Shown: positions 55,281 to 64,000 of the stretch, piece after piece
Layout: the number at the start of each line of letters is the position of its first letter
Numbering within the stretch: the first letter of the stretch is position 1
Assembly (NCBI RefSeq): GCF_011421425.1
Contig: NZ_WPCW01000001.1
Span: 761,079-825,078 of the forward strand
Length of the DNA stretch: 64,000 bases
Reading direction: 5' to 3'
Source of the DNA: Streptococcus catagoni
GTDB lineage: Bacteria; Bacillota; Bacilli; Lactobacillales; Streptococcaceae
The notes under the pieces: generated by a model
Databases searched by the model: none
What the model was told of the DNA's origin: nothing
Seen by the model: the letters and a program-made list of their open reading frames with translations, nothing else
Program-made: the position numbers and the translations under genes

Positions 55281-55352
55281 AGAGCAGCAAAAAAGCGTAG
55301 TATCTAAATTACGCTCAGAGTGAAGACAAAGTTCTTGTCTTCACTTTTTTGA
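55281..55352 (+). ncRNA. Candidate small RNA
   Basis: From the predicted start, ~70 nt contain a hairpin AGCGTA/TACGCT and end in a strong terminator GTGAAGACAA-AGTTC-TTGTCTTCACTTTTTT. There is no open frame. Could also be a short repeat-derived transcript, since the terminator tail resembles sequence before the structured repeats at 18531 and 48851. Confidence 0.5.
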
Positions 55353-55568
55353 TATTTTTCTAAAGTGGCTCGGACTTGGCTGTGCTCTCATTCTAGTTTC
55401 AAGGAGAGCAGATAAAAAGGTCCACTGGATCTTTCAGATTGAAGACTTTTTCCTTTGTCCAAACCGCATTTATCTGTACCCCTAAAATGTAGATAGTAAT
55501 AATATTATCTACACTAAATTGTCAATAACGAAAGAGTAATCCCACTACGGTCACAACTATTAACATGG

Positions 55569-56277
55569 CTATGGTTTTAAATAAGTCATTAATAGAAAAT
55601 TGCCATTTCGGTAATTGAAAAGCAGGGGACATCCTATGATAATCATGCACTTTCTTTCTTCAAGCATTAGGAATAACAAAATATCAAGATTGGGTACACT
55701 TTGGCTGAGTACATCAATAATATTTTCTTTGGGCCATCTTCTTCTTTCAAAACTTTTTCCAATAACCAACTTTGAAACATGGCTTATCTTAGCATAAGCT
55801 ACAATTTGATTAGACAAATTTTTGGCATAAACGACCGAGATCTTGGCACCTAACTGTTCTGCTAATTCAAGATTTTGACGTAGATTGACATCAGTCTCAC
55901 AATCAGCATGCTCCATCTCTAAATCCCAGATATAGAAGGCAGTAAATTCAGCCTTAAAAGCAGTAGCCAAGCGTGAAGCTGCTCGGATAGCACTCTGATT
56001 AATTTGATCTGCCTGATTAAAAACATCATCAGGTATGCGCTCACTAACACGAATACTTGTAATTTTTTCGATCACATTATTTAAGCTATCAATATGTTGA
56101 ACATTGACAGTTGTGTAAACATCAATACCTGCACAAAGCAATTCCCTAATATCTTGATATCTTTTTTTATTACGTGAACTCGGACAATTTGTATGGGCCA
56201 ATTCATCCACTAATAGCAATTGAGCTTTTCGAGCTTCTACTATCTTTGTGGAACTGATTTCAAAAAAATAGAGCTCT
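55569..56277 (-). pseudogene. KdpD sensor-kinase relic
   Basis: A frame beginning FFEISSTKIVEARKAQ and continuing LLLVDELAHTNCPSSRNKKRYQDI, VYTTVNVQHIDSLNN and a universal-stress-protein-like region ending SQSVPNLDILLFL. These are the middle of the KdpD N-terminal cytoplasmic region. The Walker A part is missing upstream (a TGA precedes the frame) and the membrane and kinase domains are missing downstream, so potassium sensing is lost. It abuts the end of mntH on the same strand. Confidence 0.8.
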
Positions 56278-56288
56278 TCTCAGTAAAA

Positions 56289-57845
56289 CTAGCCTTCAAA
56301 GCCCCTCATCAATTTTTGATTACCCCTAAACAATTCAACCATTGTCCAAATTAGAATTAAAATAACAAGACCAATAATAAGATAGGCTATCTGATCTGCC
56401 ATATGAATTTGGTAGTGGCTTGGATGATCTCCAAAAAAACTTTCAATCTGTTTAGGTAGACCTTTCATATTAAGATATATCAAACCAATAACAGAGACCC
56501 AGCCGACCCCTTTTACAAGCCAGGTATTTTTAAATAGAGTATGCATTTCTACTTTACTATTTGTGAATATCAACAAAGGTAACATCGAAAATGGCAAAGC
56601 AAAAGCCAGAAACACCTGTGAATTATTCAATAAATTGTTAATAGCAATATGCTCTTCTATGGTTGACTTACCACTTGCCATGACTACACAAATCATAACT
56701 GGAATAACTGAGATAAGCCTGGTTACTACCCGACGTAGCCATACAGGGACTTTCATATGAATAAAACCTTCCATGATAATTTGTCCTGTCAAGGTACCCG
56801 TTATCGTTGAATTTTGACCAGATGCCAACAAGGCCACAGCAAACAATACTGACAAGATTCCAGAACTTGCAAGATGACCCAAAACAGAATTACTCATAAC
56901 TTCAGGATTAGACAGAGCTTTAAATAGCCCAAAGAAAGAAGGATCTTCTACACTTCCAGCTTTAAACACTGCAACTCCCATGATAAGTAATAAGGAATTT
57001 ATAAGAAAAGCCATCAATAATTGAATATTTGAATCTAAAGTGGAAAAACGAATGGCTCTTGCTACATCATCCTTATCAGCATGATCTACCTTTCGGCTTT
57101 GAACAACAGATGAATGCAAATAAAGATTATGTGGCATAACCGTAGCCCCAATAATACCTAATGCTCCTGTTAAAGGCGTTTGGCCATTTACCATATAAGA
57201 GGTAATAAAAGCTTTCTCATTAGGTAGTAAACCTTTTAAGACATCATGCCAAACAGGCTGAGATAAGATGACCTGATAAGCAAAAACAAAGAAGATCACC
57301 AAAATTAAGGCAACCACTATGGCTTCTATTTTTCTAAATCCTAATTTAGTGAGTAATAATAAAAGCAAGACATCAAAAACAGTAATAAATACTGCAATCC
57401 CCAAAGGAATGTGAAATAACAAATATAAGGCGACTGCTCCCCCAATGACCTCTGCAATATCAGTAGCCATAATGGCCAGTTCTGTTAGTATCCACAAAAC
57501 AATTCCCAGTGCCTTACTTGTTCTGGCACGAATAAGCTGAGCCAAATCCATCTGAGTCACGATCCCTAGCTTGGCTGACATGTATTGTAATAACATTGCT
57601 ATTAAACTAGACATTAAGATGATGGACATCAATAAATAGTGAAAGTTTTGACCTCCTGTGATAGAAGTTGACCAGTTACCAGGATCCATATAGCCAACGG
57701 CAACTAAGGCTCCCGGGCCAGAGTAAGCAAACAAGGTTCGTAAAAAACTCATATTTTTAGGGACATGAATGCTTCCATTTATCTCTTCAAGCGAAGGGCC
57801 ATTGGCATAGTCAATTAACTGATCTTTAAGTATTTTCTTATGCAT
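56289..57845 (-). CDS. mntH: Nramp-type Mn2+/H+ symporter
   Basis: 518 residues with ~11 membrane segments. The metal-binding sequences are VGYMDPGNWSTS (~55) and GATVMPHNLYLHSSVVQSR (~235), both intact. It imports manganese, sometimes iron, with protons. An N-terminal extension (MHKKILKDQLIDYANG) is somewhat longer than average. AGAAAGG precedes the ATG, and a DtxR/MntR-like operator at 57867 lies in the leader, so repression by manganese is likely. Most S. pyogenes rely on MtsABC, which makes this gene a taxonomic hint. Confidence 0.93.
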   Translation of the reverse strand: MHKKILKDQLIDYANGPSLEEINGSIHVPKNMSFLRTLFAYSGPGALVAVGYMDPGNWSTSITGGQNFHYLLMSIILMSSLIAMLLQYMSAKLGIVTQMDLAQLIRARTSKALGIVLWILTELAIMATDIAEVIGGAVALYLLFHIPLGIAVFITVFDVLLLLLLTKLGFRKIEAIVVALILVIFFVFAYQVILSQPVWHDVLKGLLPNEKAFITSYMVNGQTPLTGALGIIGATVMPHNLYLHSSVVQSRKVDHADKDDVARAIRFSTLDSNIQLLMAFLINSLLLIMGVAVFKAGSVEDPSFFGLFKALSNPEVMSNSVLGHLASSGILSVLFAVALLASGQNSTITGTLTGQIIMEGFIHMKVPVWLRRVVTRLISVIPVMICVVMASGKSTIEEHIAINNLLNNSQVFLAFALPFSMLPLLIFTNSKVEMHTLFKNTWLVKGVGWVSVIGLIYLNMKGLPKQIESFFGDHPSHYQIHMADQIAYLIIGLVILILIWTMVELFRGNQKLMRGFEG

Positions 57846-57866
57846 TATAGAACCTTTCTTATATTA

Positions 57867-57888
57867 AAAATTAAGCAAACCTAATTTT
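57867..57888. promoter_or_regulatory. MntR/SloR/MtsR-like operator upstream of mntH
   Basis: AAAATTA (57867-57873) and TAATTTT (57882-57888), separated by 8 nt (AGCAAACC): the AAAATTAAG/CTAATTTT palindrome form of manganese-sensing DtxR-family sites, 22 bp before the start codon. Confidence 0.6.
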
Positions 57889-57995
57889 ACTCCTAACTTT
57901 GCATTTTGGCAAATGATAAGTAAGTCCTAAGGAGACCAACCTACCTATCAGTGATCAGCAAACTTCTTTTTATGACTTACTTTGACTCTTACTAT

Positions 57996-58031
57996 AAAAA
58001 GCAGTAACGAATATCGCTACTGCCTTTTTTT
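57996..58031 (-). terminator. Terminator of the CAMP factor gene
   Basis: Minus strand GGCAGTAGCGATATTCGTTACTGC then TTTTTATAG, ~135 nt after the gene. Confidence 0.8.
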
Positions 58032-58166
58032 GATGGAGTGAAAAATACGTGAAAACATAGATAGCACTTAAAACTAAGATCTTTAATCTTAAGTTTAATC
58101 TTGTTTTCATTGTACCATAAACGGTTTATAAATTAATTATTTCAATTAGCCTCAATCCTCTTTACA

Positions 58167-58928
58167 TTATTTCAACGCTGTTTGAAGTGCTTTTTGAAGC
58201 GCTACAATTTCTTGATTAACTTCTTGAACGGTAACATTAGGATTTAATTGAACACCTACTGCATGTGTAATAGCTTTATTTAAAGTATTATAAACAGCAA
58301 AGCTCTTTACATTGAGAACTTTTTTATCTCTTTGTATACGAGTATCCCAAATTACCTTATCAAGTTTTGCCTTTGTATAGATAGTTGCCCTATCTGTTGG
58401 CTTCAAATCAGGATAAGTCATCACTGTTTGTTCCAATTTTTTAACTTCTGCTACCTGTGCTTTAATAGCATCCACAGAAGCAAATGGATCTGCTATACGA
58501 ATAACCAGTTTAGTTATTCCAAATCCCATATCAACATTAGCTTGACTAATCTTGTTGGTTAGGTTATGAGTTGAGAAGTTAATGGCTTCAATAACATCTG
58601 AAATAGCTTCTATACGAGCACCAATTGATCCAAAATCATAAATAGTTTCTGGATTAGCACTTAAAGCAGATTTCAGCTTACCTACAGCATCTATAGCAGT
58701 ATCAACTGACTTTTCAACATCTGTACCTTGAACTTCACCTTTGATAGAATTCAATTGACTACTATCTTGATAGAGCTTTTGTTTAAGCTCTTGTTTTTGA
58801 TTATTGACCTGACTAACTGCCACTGGGCCAGTAGTCTGATTAGCATGTGCTTCCAAGATAGCTGGAGAAAATAATGTAATCCCAGCTAGCACAGCTCCGG
58901 ACAAATAGATCATGCGTTTAATTGTCAT
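58167..58928 (-). CDS. cfa: CAMP factor, secreted pore-forming cohaemolysin
   Basis: 253 residues. Signal peptide MTIKRMIYLSGAVLAGITLF, cleaved near AHANQ. The mature protein is all-helical, with the CAMP-factor blocks NPETIYDFGSIGARIEAISDVIEAI (in part, ~95-117), DPFASVDAIKAQVAEVKKLEQTV (~155-175) and NVTVQEVNQEIVALQKAL at the end. It completes sphingomyelinase-damaged red cell lysis and binds Fc weakly. Length is as in S. agalactiae and S. pyogenes forms (255-ish). GGAGGGG precedes the ATG. The symbol cfa is by family; other species use cfb or cfg. Confidence 0.92.
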   Translation of the reverse strand: MTIKRMIYLSGAVLAGITLFSPAILEAHANQTTGPVAVSQVNNQKQELKQKLYQDSSQLNSIKGEVQGTDVEKSVDTAIDAVGKLKSALSANPETIYDFGSIGARIEAISDVIEAINFSTHNLTNKISQANVDMGFGITKLVIRIADPFASVDAIKAQVAEVKKLEQTVMTYPDLKPTDRATIYTKAKLDKVIWDTRIQRDKKVLNVKSFAVYNTLNKAITHAVGVQLNPNVTVQEVNQEIVALQKALQTALK

Positions 58929-58957
58929 GGTTGTCCCCTCCTAAATTAAAATAACTT

Positions 58958-58973
58958 AATACTGCACAGTATT
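58958..58973. promoter_or_regulatory. Palindrome in the CAMP factor leader
   Basis: AATACTG-CA-CAGTATT, a perfect palindrome apart from its two central bases, located between a TATAAT-like -10 (~58980) and the ribosome binding site; a possible repressor site. Confidence 0.45.
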
Positions 58974-58984
58974 TTAGATTATAG

Positions 58985-59546
58985 GTACCTACAAACGTAT
59001 CATACTACTTCAAGAGAGCAGCGTCAACACATTGCTGTAGCCTTACTCTAACCTTACTGATAAATAATGCTCTATTTTGCCATAAAATTAGTTTGTTAAT
59101 TTAATTATAATAAAATAATATTTTTCATTTTATAATTATCTGATTTTTTAATTACATTTTAGACTTTGAAATCAAAAGCCAAATTCTACTTATCTAGTAA
59201 ATCTAAATTTTTCTGAAAATTCACTATAATTAACTTATTTACTAAGCATGGTTTACTCATGTTTCTGTAAAAAAATAAATTTTATAAAAATTAAATTTAA
59301 TTAATATAAAAACTCTATTTATAAGATTAGTAAAGCCAGCCAATTACTCTAAAAAGGCAAAATGATCAGCTTCTCTTTTATCTTGAAATTTACAAAATCT
59401 TTTGATATTTTTCTTAGCTGGTCAAGATCAAAGCCACTTTCTCTAAGAATTTTATGACTTCTTTTGAAGCTCAGATCTCATAGAAAATAAAAGGATTTCA
59501 GTAACTCTCATCAGAACAAAAACTAAGTTTAAGAGCTCAGCTTATT
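58985..59546. other. Long AT-rich gap without recognised gene
   Basis: About 560 nt, very AT-rich, no ORF with a ribosome binding site, no tRNA or riboswitch seen. It may be a scar of lost genes in this accessory region. Confidence 0.5.
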
Positions 59547-59607
59547 TGACATAAGATTTCTTGAAAAATGCTAATCTAAAGAGTGATGATCAAAAAACCA
59601 TCACTTT
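59547..59607. repeat. Short intergenic repeat with terminator hairpin, copy 2
   Basis: TGACATAAGATTTCTTGA, ~20 nt, AGTGATG...CATCACT. Matches 18723-18786. On the minus strand the hairpin would terminate rlmD. Confidence 0.65.
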
Positions 59608-59697
59608 ATCTAGGTTTGGAATCCTTTTCTTCCTTTTTACTAGTCAGCCTTCTCCTGTAAGGAAGACTTACCATAAAGTGCTTGAAATAAAGGATAT

Positions 59698-61062
59698 CTA
59701 TGTATTATTTTTTACTTGTAATTTCACTACAGCTTCGGTCCTAGCTGTGTGCGGGAACATATCTACAGACTGGATATAATCAACCTTATAGACCTTGCTG
59801 AGTTTTTGCAAATCTCTCGCCAGTGTGGATATGTTGCAAGAGACATAGACCATTTTAGGTGGTTGGTAGTTTAAGATAGTCGCCAGCAGTTTGTCATCCA
59901 AACCAGTTCGGGGTGGATCCACAATGATAGCATCAGCTCTGTAGCCTTCTTCATACCATTTTGGAATGATCACTTCTGCTTTTCCACTTTCATAATGGGT
60001 ATTATCATATCCCATTTTCTTGGCATTTTTTTGCGCGTCAGCTATAGCCTCGGGTATAATATCCATTCCCCGAACACTCTTAACCTTCTGCGCAAAGGCA
60101 AAACCGATAGTACCAACCCCACAGTAGGCATCAATAATGTGATCATCAGACCTCACCTCTAAAGCCTTGACAACCTGATCATACAAGACTTCAGTCTGCT
60201 GTGGATTCAGCTGGTAAAAAGCTCTGGGTGATAAGGAAAATTCATAATCAAGAACTTTTTCAGTGATGGTCTCTGTACCCCAAATAATTTCTGTTTCCTG
60301 ACCATAGATCTCACTTGACTTAGATTGGTTTTTATTCAGTGCTACAGATTTAATTTGAGTGAAGGCTTCACTTAGTTCCTTAATGACCCCACTCAGTCTT
60401 ACCTCTCGACTACAAATAAAAATCAGTTGAACTTCCTGACTAGATAGAGCTTTTCTTACCATTACAGTTCTCACCCCATCAACTTTGCGTTCATTATAAA
60501 TGGGAACCTTGTATTTATCTAATAAGAAGACAACCTTATTAATAATCTCCTGTGTTAAACTATCTTGAACCACACAATTTTCAATAGGAACGAGACGGTG
60601 ACTGCCTTCTGCATAGAGTCCAGCAGTCACCTTTTTTGAAACCATTCTGGTTTGGAATTGTAATTTTGCCCTATAGTGCCAAGGTTCTGCCATGCCTAAG
60701 CTGGGTCTCACTTCATAATCTTCATAATTTTCAGGCTTGAATTTTTTCAGAGCTTGTTTAATAAGATCGTCTTTGAAATCAAGCTGCTTGGGATAGGCCA
60801 AGTGCATGATCTGACAGCCCCCACATTCATCATAGATCGGACATGGTGCTTGGACGCGAAACTTTGATTTTTTATTAATGGTCACAATTTTTGCTTCCAC
60901 AAAGTTTCTTTTCACAGAAGTAATCTGGCACAAAACATCTTCACCTTTTAAGGCTCCAGGTACGAAAACCAGGGTCTTTTTATAAAAGCCGATGCCTTCA
61001 CCATTTATTCCCATTCTCTTTATTTTAAGGGGAATCTTTTGTTTCTCTCTTAAATAGCTCAT
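59698..61062 (-). CDS. rlmD: 23S rRNA (uracil-C5)-methyltransferase, RlmD/RumA type
   Basis: 454 residues. N-terminal TRAM domain ([20 protein letters not shown]), then the four-cysteine iron-sulfur site ([14 protein letters not shown], CxxxxxCxxC, ~75-85 and later C), then the SAM-binding [14 protein letters not shown] (~310), DPPRTGLD (~378) and the catalytic cysteine in [14 protein letters not shown] (~405). It methylates U1939 or U747 of 23S rRNA. Divergent from recX. Terminated by the hairpin at 59580. Confidence 0.93.
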   Translation of the reverse strand: MSYLREKQKIPLKIKRMGINGEGIGFYKKTLVFVPGALKGEDVLCQITSVKRNFVEAKIVTINKKSKFRVQAPCPIYDECGGCQIMHLAYPKQLDFKDDLIKQALKKFKPENYEDYEVRPSLGMAEPWHYRAKLQFQTRMVSKKVTAGLYAEGSHRLVPIENCVVQDSLTQEIINKVVFLLDKYKVPIYNERKVDGVRTVMVRKALSSQEVQLIFICSREVRLSGVIKELSEAFTQIKSVALNKNQSKSSEIYGQETEIIWGTETITEKVLDYEFSLSPRAFYQLNPQQTEVLYDQVVKALEVRSDDHIIDAYCGVGTIGFAFAQKVKSVRGMDIIPEAIADAQKNAKKMGYDNTHYESGKAEVIIPKWYEEGYRADAIIVDPPRTGLDDKLLATILNYQPPKMVYVSCNISTLARDLQKLSKVYKVDYIQSVDMFPHTARTEAVVKLQVKNNT

Positions 61063-61143
61063 TAAATCTCTTTTCTTTCTGATGCTCTTTGTTTATCAAC
61101 TTGTAACTATTTTATCTCTTCTTCTATTTTACCATTAATTTGT

Positions 61144-61157
61144 TATAATGATTAGTA
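61144..61157 (+). promoter_or_regulatory. recX -10 box almost touching the start codon
   Basis: TATAAT (61144-61149) is 7 nt before the ATG at 61157, so a start at the usual distance gives a nearly leaderless mRNA. Confidence 0.55.
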
Positions 61158-61933
61158 TGAAAATAAGTAAGATTGAAAAGAAAAAAAGGCTTTATTTACT
61201 TGAGCTTGATAATCAAGAAAAGCTATATGTCACCGAGGATACTATCGTCAGATTTATGCTCAGTAAGGGTATGATAATATCAGATAAAGATTTTGAAGCC
61301 ATAAAAGCATTTGCCCAATTTTCCCATGGCAAAAACTTAGCACTCTATTTTATATCCTATCAAGTAAGGACAAAAAAACAGGTCACAGACTACTTGAAAA
61401 AACATGAGATTGACCAGTCTATTATCACCAAAATCATTAAGGAACTTGAAAAAGACAAATGGATTGATGATGATAACTATATTGAGAGTTTTCTGAAGCA
61501 AAATGAACTGACTGGTGATAATGGTCCTCATCTTCTCAAACAAAAATTGATGCAAAAAGGGATTTCTGCTCGTCAGCTCGATCAGCAACTCTCAAACTTT
61601 GACTTCTATCCCATTGCCCAAAAACTTGCTCAAAAATGTCTCAAGAAATATCAGGCTAAGCTGCCTTCTAAAGCTCTGCGTGATAAGGTCACTCAGTCAA
61701 TCCTTAACAAGGGGTTCTCTTATGACACTGCTAAAAGAATTGTCGAGAACCTCCAATTTGAGACTGAAAAGGAACAGCTTGATTATCTTTTAGTGAAGGA
61801 ACTAGATAAGCAGCACCGCAAATTTAGCAAAAAATACCAAGGATATGAATTAAGGCAAAAGCTTTTTCAAAGTTTATATCGCAAAGGTTTTGATAGTGAC
61901 GCTATTAATGAGAGCCTCAGGGATTATCTCTGA
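61157..61933 (+). CDS. recX: RecX, regulator of RecA
   Basis: 258 residues from [17 protein letters not shown]; the ORF also opens at 61148, but that ATG overlaps the -10 box. Three-helix repeats are visible: [48 protein letters not shown] and [19 protein letters not shown] (in parts). RecX limits RecA filament growth. Placed divergently from rlmD as in S. pyogenes. Confidence 0.9.
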   Translation: MKISKIEKKKRLYLLELDNQEKLYVTEDTIVRFMLSKGMIISDKDFEAIKAFAQFSHGKNLALYFISYQVRTKKQVTDYLKKHEIDQSIITKIIKELEKDKWIDDDNYIESFLKQNELTGDNGPHLLKQKLMQKGISARQLDQQLSNFDFYPIAQKLAQKCLKKYQAKLPSKALRDKVTQSILNKGFSYDTAKRIVENLQFETEKEQLDYLLVKELDKQHRKFSKKYQGYELRQKLFQSLYRKGFDSDAINESLRDYL

Positions 61934-62013
61934 CTTGCTCTTATGAAGTGATTTTATTCTGCAATTGTGATAAAATATATTTGATAAGTTTAATTGTAGA
62001 AAGTTGGAAAGGC

Positions 62014-62547
62014 ATGAAATTACCTAAGGAAGGCGACTTTATTACAATTCAAAGTTATAAGCATGATGGTAGTTTACACCGAACCTGGCGTGATACTATG
62101 GTACTAAAGACAACTGAAAATGCATTTATTGGCGTGAATGATCATACTCTAGTAACTGAAAGTGATGGTAGGAGATGGGTGACCAGAGAACCCGCCATTG
62201 TCTACTTTCATCAAAAATATTGGTTCAATATCATCGCAATGATTAGAGATAGTGGTATTTCTTATTACTGTAACCTTGCTAGTCCCTATCTGATGGATGG
62301 TGAAGCACTCAAATATATTGACTATGATCTTGACGTAAAAGTTTTTACTGATGGTGAAAAGAAATTACTGGATGTTGATGAGTATGAGGTGCATAAAATA
62401 AAAATGCAATATCCAAGTGAAATTGACTTTCTTTTGAAAGAGAATGTCAAGATATTGGTGGATTGGATAAATAAAGAAAAGGGTCCCTTTTCAAAGGCAT
62501 ATATAAAGATTTGGTACAAACGTTATCTTGAACTGAAGAATCGTTAA
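62014..62547 (+). CDS. DUF402 family protein (nucleoside di-/triphosphatase-like, YgaC type)
   Basis: 177 residues from [20 protein letters not shown]; the frame is open from 61948 but this start matches the family and follows GGAAAGG. Contains [20 protein letters not shown] and [28 protein letters not shown] (in parts), with clustered acidic residues (DYDLD, DVDEYE) that in DUF402 proteins bind metal for hydrolysis of nucleotides. Lies 80 bp after recX on the same strand. Confidence 0.82.
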   Translation: MKLPKEGDFITIQSYKHDGSLHRTWRDTMVLKTTENAFIGVNDHTLVTESDGRRWVTREPAIVYFHQKYWFNIIAMIRDSGISYYCNLASPYLMDGEALKYIDYDLDVKVFTDGEKKLLDVDEYEVHKIKMQYPSEIDFLLKENVKILVDWINKEKGPFSKAYIKIWYKRYLELKNR

Positions 62548-62556
62548 TAGTTGTCC

Positions 62557-62585
62557 AGCACTCCTTTGGGGGTGCTTTGCTTTAT
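62557..62585 (+). terminator. Terminator after the DUF402 gene
   Basis: AGCACTCC-TTTGG-GGGTGCT then TTGCTTTATT. Confidence 0.7.
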
Positions 62586-62602
62586 TGTAAAAAGGAGAGA
62601 AG

Positions 62603-62917
62603 ATGGCATTTCAAAATACACAGGAAAGATATGCAAGTTTTGGTGTAGCAACAACCATGCCTCCAGAAATTATTGATACTTTTTGGTATATCATAGATAA
62701 AAACTTAAAAGGAGTCTTTACATTAAATAATGTCTTAGTCTTTCACCTGCAAAAAAATAAAAAGAAGGAATTATCTATTGAGTATAGTGATCAAAAACAA
62801 AGCTTAAGAATCGTTTTCGATTTTTCTTACCCTTACGATCCATTCTTACCAAAGACAGTTTACATTGTTGATAATTCTGGTATTGAAACCATCCTTTTAA
62901 GTCATGAAATTAACTAA
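62603..62917 (+). CDS. DUF960 family protein
   Basis: 104 residues starting MAFQNTQERYASFGVATTMP, with DTFWYIIDKNL and FHLQKNKKKELSIEYSDQ; DUF960 is a staphylococcal/streptococcal family of unknown function with a compact alpha-beta fold. AGGAGAGAAG precedes the ATG. Next to recX and DUF402 as in S. pyogenes. Confidence 0.82.
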   Translation: MAFQNTQERYASFGVATTMPPEIIDTFWYIIDKNLKGVFTLNNVLVFHLQKNKKKELSIEYSDQKQSLRIVFDFSYPYDPFLPKTVYIVDNSGIETILLSHEIN

Positions 62918-62946
62918 GTGGGGCTGACAAAAACTCCTAAAATAGC

Positions 62947-62997
62947 AAAACCGTATAAAACTTCGTTTAAAAAGCGTTGGTTTTATACGGTTTTTAT
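62947..62997 (+). terminator. Terminator of the DUF960 gene
   Basis: AAAACCGTATAAAAC ... GTTTTATACGGTTTTTA. Confidence 0.88.
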
Positions 62998-63055
62998 TTA
63001 GGAAAATTTTCTTTTCATGGCAACTCTTGTCTAGAAAGCTCAGCCATTTTTTCAC

Positions 63056-63081
63056 AAAAAAGGATCCTCTAGGAGGATCCA
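63056..63081 (-). terminator. Terminator of the rRNA-tRNA operon
   Basis: Minus strand GGATCCTCCTAGAGGATCC followed by TTTTTTG, 6 nt after tRNA-Glu. Confidence 0.85.
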
Positions 63082-63086
63082 CACTA

Positions 63087-63158
63087 TAGTCCGTACGGGA
63101 TTCGAACCCGTGTTACCGCCGTGAAAAGGCGGTGTCTTAACCCCTTGACCAACGGACC
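63087..63158 (-). tRNA. tRNA-Glu (TTC)
   Basis: Complete cloverleaf; anticodon loop TTTTCAC within CCGCC/GGCGG stem, T arm CGGGTTCGAATCCCG. Last tRNA of the operon. Confidence 0.93.
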
Positions 63159-63173
63159 ATAATATTAATTTAA

Positions 63174-63247
<74 letters not shown>

Positions 63248-63290
63248 AAGCATAATAGCTTGGAAAATTTGTAATTTTTTAAAATCACAA

Positions 63291-63363
63291 TGCCGGCTAC
63301 ATGACTTGAACACGCGACCCTCTGATTACAAATCAGATGCTCTACCAACTGAGCTAAGCCGGC
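63291..63363 (-). tRNA. tRNA-Thr (TGT)
   Basis: Acceptor GCCGGCT/AGCCGGC, anticodon TGT in TTTGTAA. Confidence 0.94.
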
Positions 63364-63372
63364 TTTTTATTA

Positions 63373-63454
63373 TGCGGGTTAAGGGACTTGAACCCCCACG
63401 CCGTTAAGCGCCAGATCCTAAATCTGGTGCGTCTGCCAATTCCGCCAAACCCGC
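63373..63454 (-). tRNA. tRNA-Leu (TAG)
   Basis: Acceptor GCGGGTT/AACCCGC, anticodon TAG in TTTAGGA, long variable arm (CGCTTAACGGCG). Confidence 0.93.
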
Positions 63455-63460
63455 ATCTTA

Positions 63461-63533
63461 TGACCCGTACTGGGCTCGAACCAGTGACCCATTGATTAAA
63501 AGTCAATTGCTCTACCAACTGAGCTAACGAGTC
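63461..63533 (-). tRNA. tRNA-Lys (TTT)
   Basis: Acceptor GACTCGT/ACGGGTC, anticodon TTT in CTTTTAA. Confidence 0.93.
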
Positions 63534-63608
63534 TAAATCTCTTTTACGAATGTTATAAGCTTCGCTTATCCTATCCGCAACTTTAAAATGTCTCCCAGAC
63601 ATTTTAAA

Positions 63609-63681
63609 CGGTCCCGACGGGAATCGAACCCGCGATCTTCGCCGTGACAGGGCGACGTGATAACCGCTACACTACGGGACC
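63609..63681 (-). tRNA. tRNA-Asp (GTC)
   Basis: Acceptor GGTCCCG/CGGGACC, anticodon GTC in CTGTCAC. Confidence 0.94.
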
Positions 63682-63685
63682 TTTA

Positions 63686-63758
63686 TGGGAGTTAACGGGA
63701 TCGAACCGCTGACCCTCTGCTTGTAAGGCAGATGCTCTCCCAGCTGAGCTAAACTCCC
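63686..63758 (-). tRNA. tRNA-Val (TAC)
   Basis: Acceptor GGGAGTT/AACTCCC, anticodon TAC in CTTACAA. First tRNA after the 5S gene; substrate of the valS product in this window. Confidence 0.94.
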
Positions 63759-63761
63759 ATG

Positions 63762-63862
63762 AATGGCAGCTTAACTCAGCTGGCTAGGTCGAAAGCTTTC
63801 GCTTTCCCCATCCACCACTTGAAACAGTCCTCTGGACTCTTCCAACTAAGCTAAACTCCCAT
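63762..63862 (-). pseudogene. tRNA-like remnants between 5S rRNA and tRNA-Val
   Basis: Minus strand 63861-63835 reads GGGAGTTTAGCTTAGTTGG, the 5' acceptor and D arm of tRNA-Val with one change, then diverges. Nearby on the plus strand TTAACTCAGCTGGCTAGG (63772-63790) resembles another D arm. No complete cloverleaf forms. Confidence 0.55.
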
Positions 63863-63873
63863 GAGTGGTTAAA

Positions 63874-63989
63874 GCTAAGCAACTTCCCTATCTAACAGGG
63901 GGCAACCCCCAACTACTTCAGGCGTTCTAGGGCTTAACTGCTGTGTTCGGCATGGGTACAGGTGTATCTCCTAGGCTATCGTCACTTAA
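63874..63989 (-). rRNA. rrf: 5S ribosomal RNA
   Basis: About 116 nt on the minus strand, with the conserved CCCATGCCGAACACAG and the pairing ends TTAAGTGACG near 63989 and GTTGCTTAGC near 63874. It belongs to an rRNA operon whose 23S and 16S genes lie beyond the window. Confidence 0.95.
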
Positions 63990-64000
63990 CTCTCTAAATG

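Noticed and set aside
59561..59779. 72-codon frame downstream of rlmD
   Set aside because: It overlaps the repeat/terminator and runs antisense into rlmD, with no start signal.
63354..63602. 82-codon frame in the tRNA cluster
   Set aside because: It translates tRNA-Leu and tRNA-Lys genes; not a protein gene.

Overview
The window looks like chromosome of a beta-haemolytic, pyogenic-group Streptococcus (the S. pyogenes / S. dysgalactiae / S. canis cluster). Evidence: low GC, a type I-C cas locus beside valS, the alpha-mannosidase/GH84/GH125 glycan locus in the order known from S. pyogenes, a CAMP-factor gene, YSIRK-like and LPXTG surface proteins, DUF960/DUF402 genes, and a 5S rRNA plus tRNA cluster. 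The mntH gene and the CAMP factor next to rlmD make me favour S. dysgalactiae or S. canis over S. pyogenes, but I cannot fix the species from sequence alone.

Layout. 0-4 kb: 3' part of a type I-C CRISPR-Cas locus on the minus strand (cas3, then cas5c and the start of cas8c). The ~400-bp gap between cas3 and cas5c is not empty. It holds a strong minus-strand promoter for cas5c, a 34-codon hydrophobic peptide with a good ribosome binding site, and on the plus strand a degenerate CRISPR repeat. The sequence following that repeat partly matches, behind a TTC PAM, a site immediately upstream of the cas5c promoter. This has the architecture of a CRISPR-repeat-like guide RNA (CreA/CreR type) that makes Cascade repress its own cas promoter and/or a small toxin; it is the main finding. 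4-6.6 kb: IS30-family element and two small genes. 6.7-11.9 kb: two large palindromic repeats, then a T-box-controlled GNAT-kinase-valS operon and two small genes. 12-23 kb: MarR-MATE, a frameshifted metallo-beta-lactamase-fold gene, MFS transporter, a lone tRNA-Thr, ABC-2 exporter, DedA, auxin-type carrier, and an aroE-MFS operon with a structured 5' leader.

23-44.2 kb: a host-glycan utilisation locus. Minus strand: an LplB/LplC/lipoprotein ABC importer, then YesL, a YesM/YesN-type two-component system and a GH2 beta-galactosidase; further along, GH84 and a GntR regulator. Plus strand: ROK kinase-GH92, then GH125-GH38. Two divergent control regions carry cre (CcpA) sites, three 21-bp direct repeats and a GntR-like palindrome. 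Together the genes would import and trim complex or high-mannose glycans.

44.2-58.9 kb: accessory region with a cell-wall-anchored M14 carboxypeptidase (strong cre site), an NRPS adenylation-domain relic, a decayed integrative element (broken integrase plus XRE repressor), a frameshifted fibronectin-binding LPXTG adhesin, a secreted partner protein, a candidate sRNA, a KdpD relic, mntH with a DtxR/MntR-like operator, and the CAMP factor. 59-64 kb: rlmD, recX, DUF402 and DUF960 genes, then the 3' end of an rRNA operon (5S and seven tRNAs) on the minus strand.
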